From Flagellimonas ochracea (lineage in GTDB: Bacteria; Bacteroidota; Bacteroidia; Flavobacteriales; Flavobacteriaceae): 64,000 bases of DNA. Numbering within the stretch: position 1 is the stretch's first letter; each line of letters opens with the position of its first letter. Positions 63,672 through 64,000 of this stretch are shown here, in pieces. The position numbers and the translations under genes were made by a program. Below the pieces are notes generated by a model that was not told the origin of the DNA, made no database searches, and saw only the letters and a list, made by a program, of their open reading frames with translations. Location: contig NZ_JAAABI010000008.1 of NCBI RefSeq assembly GCF_009903685.1, positions 1 through 64,000 of the forward strand, in the 5' to 3' direction.

Positions 63672-64000
63672 GATATATTCGTGTTTTGTTTGGAAACGAA
63701 ATAGTTACCTTGACACCATGGTTTACGCTGGTCATATCAAAAGTAAAGTCATCTCCATAGAGTTTGTTTAATCTGTCCAAAGTGTTTTTTAGCCCGATTC
63801 CGTTGGTCTTTTGAAGATTGAAGCGCTTCTCCAATCTAGGCCCAGTGTTAAACACTTCAATGTGGACTCTATTGCTTTTACTTTGAATGCTAACCTTGAG
63901 CTGTGTCGGACCTATATATTTATCAAATCCATGTTTAAATGCGTTTTCGATAATCGGTTGAAGTAATAATGTGGGTATGGGGGCCATCATCGCCTTTTGA
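63646..64000 (-). CDS. LytS-like sensor histidine kinase, C-terminal part (partial)
   Basis: Only about the last 118 codons are in the window; the frame remains open to the right edge, so the Met at 63990 is internal. The ATP-binding N box is clear (PTLLLQPIIENAFKHGFDKY), followed by NTGPRLEKRFNLQKTNGIGLKNTLDRL in GHKL-ATPase style. It belongs to the His_kinase/LytS group that works with LytTR regulators. Its stop lies within the response-regulator start region (26-bp overlap), so translation is coupled. Confidence 0.9.
   Translation of the reverse strand, partial: QKAMMAPIPTLLLQPIIENAFKHGFDKYIGPTQLKVSIQSKSNRVHIEVFNTGPRLEKRFNLQKTNGIGLKNTLDRLNKLYGDDFTFDMTSVNHGVKVTISFPNKTRIYHDKNGDSR

Overview
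The window is a chromosomal segment from a marine-type member of the Flavobacteriaceae (phylum Bacteroidota). The evidence: type IX secretion hallmarks (a type B sorting domain and a PorP/SprF protein), lipoproteins with Cys-Ser-Asp-rich lipobox regions, DUF5916, DUF4295 and DUF2911 families, a one-protein hybrid two-component regulator, a flavobacterial carotenoid operon, near absence of Shine-Dalgarno sequences, and promoters of the Bacteroidota type (TTG, about 19 bases, TAnnTTTG). I cannot name the genus from sequence alone; Muricauda/Flagellimonas-like or Maribacter-like relatives would fit. Nearly everything looks like core chromosome, with dense housekeeping genes, one tRNA and no phage, transposase or CRISPR.

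Layout. 1-3.9 kb: the end of a large secreted repeat protein, a secreted protein with a type B sorting domain and its PorP/SprF partner. 3.9-6.2 kb: a tight operon idi, queD, manA and a small unknown protein. 6.2-16.7 kb: mostly minus-strand genes (DUF4369 lipoprotein, DUF819 membrane protein, DUF5916 outer-membrane protein, S1/P1 nuclease, AlkB, AraC regulator, MOSC protein, DoxX, HtpG). 17-20.7 kb: a TetR-like regulator with an AarF/UbiB kinase, a FabH-type synthase and a flavin-fold protein. 20.8-33.3 kb: TonB-type receptor, Na+/solute symporter, RecR, a 2-oxoacid dehydrogenase E2, esterase, exonuclease, FAH hydrolase, orphan Hpt protein, CinA, then L28, L33, DUF4295 and FtsY.

33.3-35.2 kb is the most unusual stretch: two AT-rich lipoprotein genes on the minus strand, each bordered by imperfect inverted repeats built like integron attC sites. 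35.3-49.9 kb: DUF2911, RimO, DoxX with a Gfo/Idh/MocA oxidoreductase, an ECF sigma and RskA-like anti-sigma pair beside a fasciclin gene, a four-gene operon with three 4-base overlaps, the SurA-like chaperones, a MoxR ATPase and aconitase.

49.9-57.6 kb: two tandem TlpA-like thioredoxins, one without its first active-site cysteine, run directly into a CrtA-like carotenoid monooxygenase. This converges on a minus-strand carotenoid operon led by a MerR/B12 regulator (merR, crtI, crtB, crtZ, crtD, cruF). The regulator keeps the cobalamin motifs of CarH-type light sensors, so light-controlled pigment synthesis is the natural reading. 57.7-64 kb: tRNA-Leu(GAG), an orphan hybrid two-component regulator, a small lipoprotein, and a LytTR regulator with its partial sensor kinase at the right edge.
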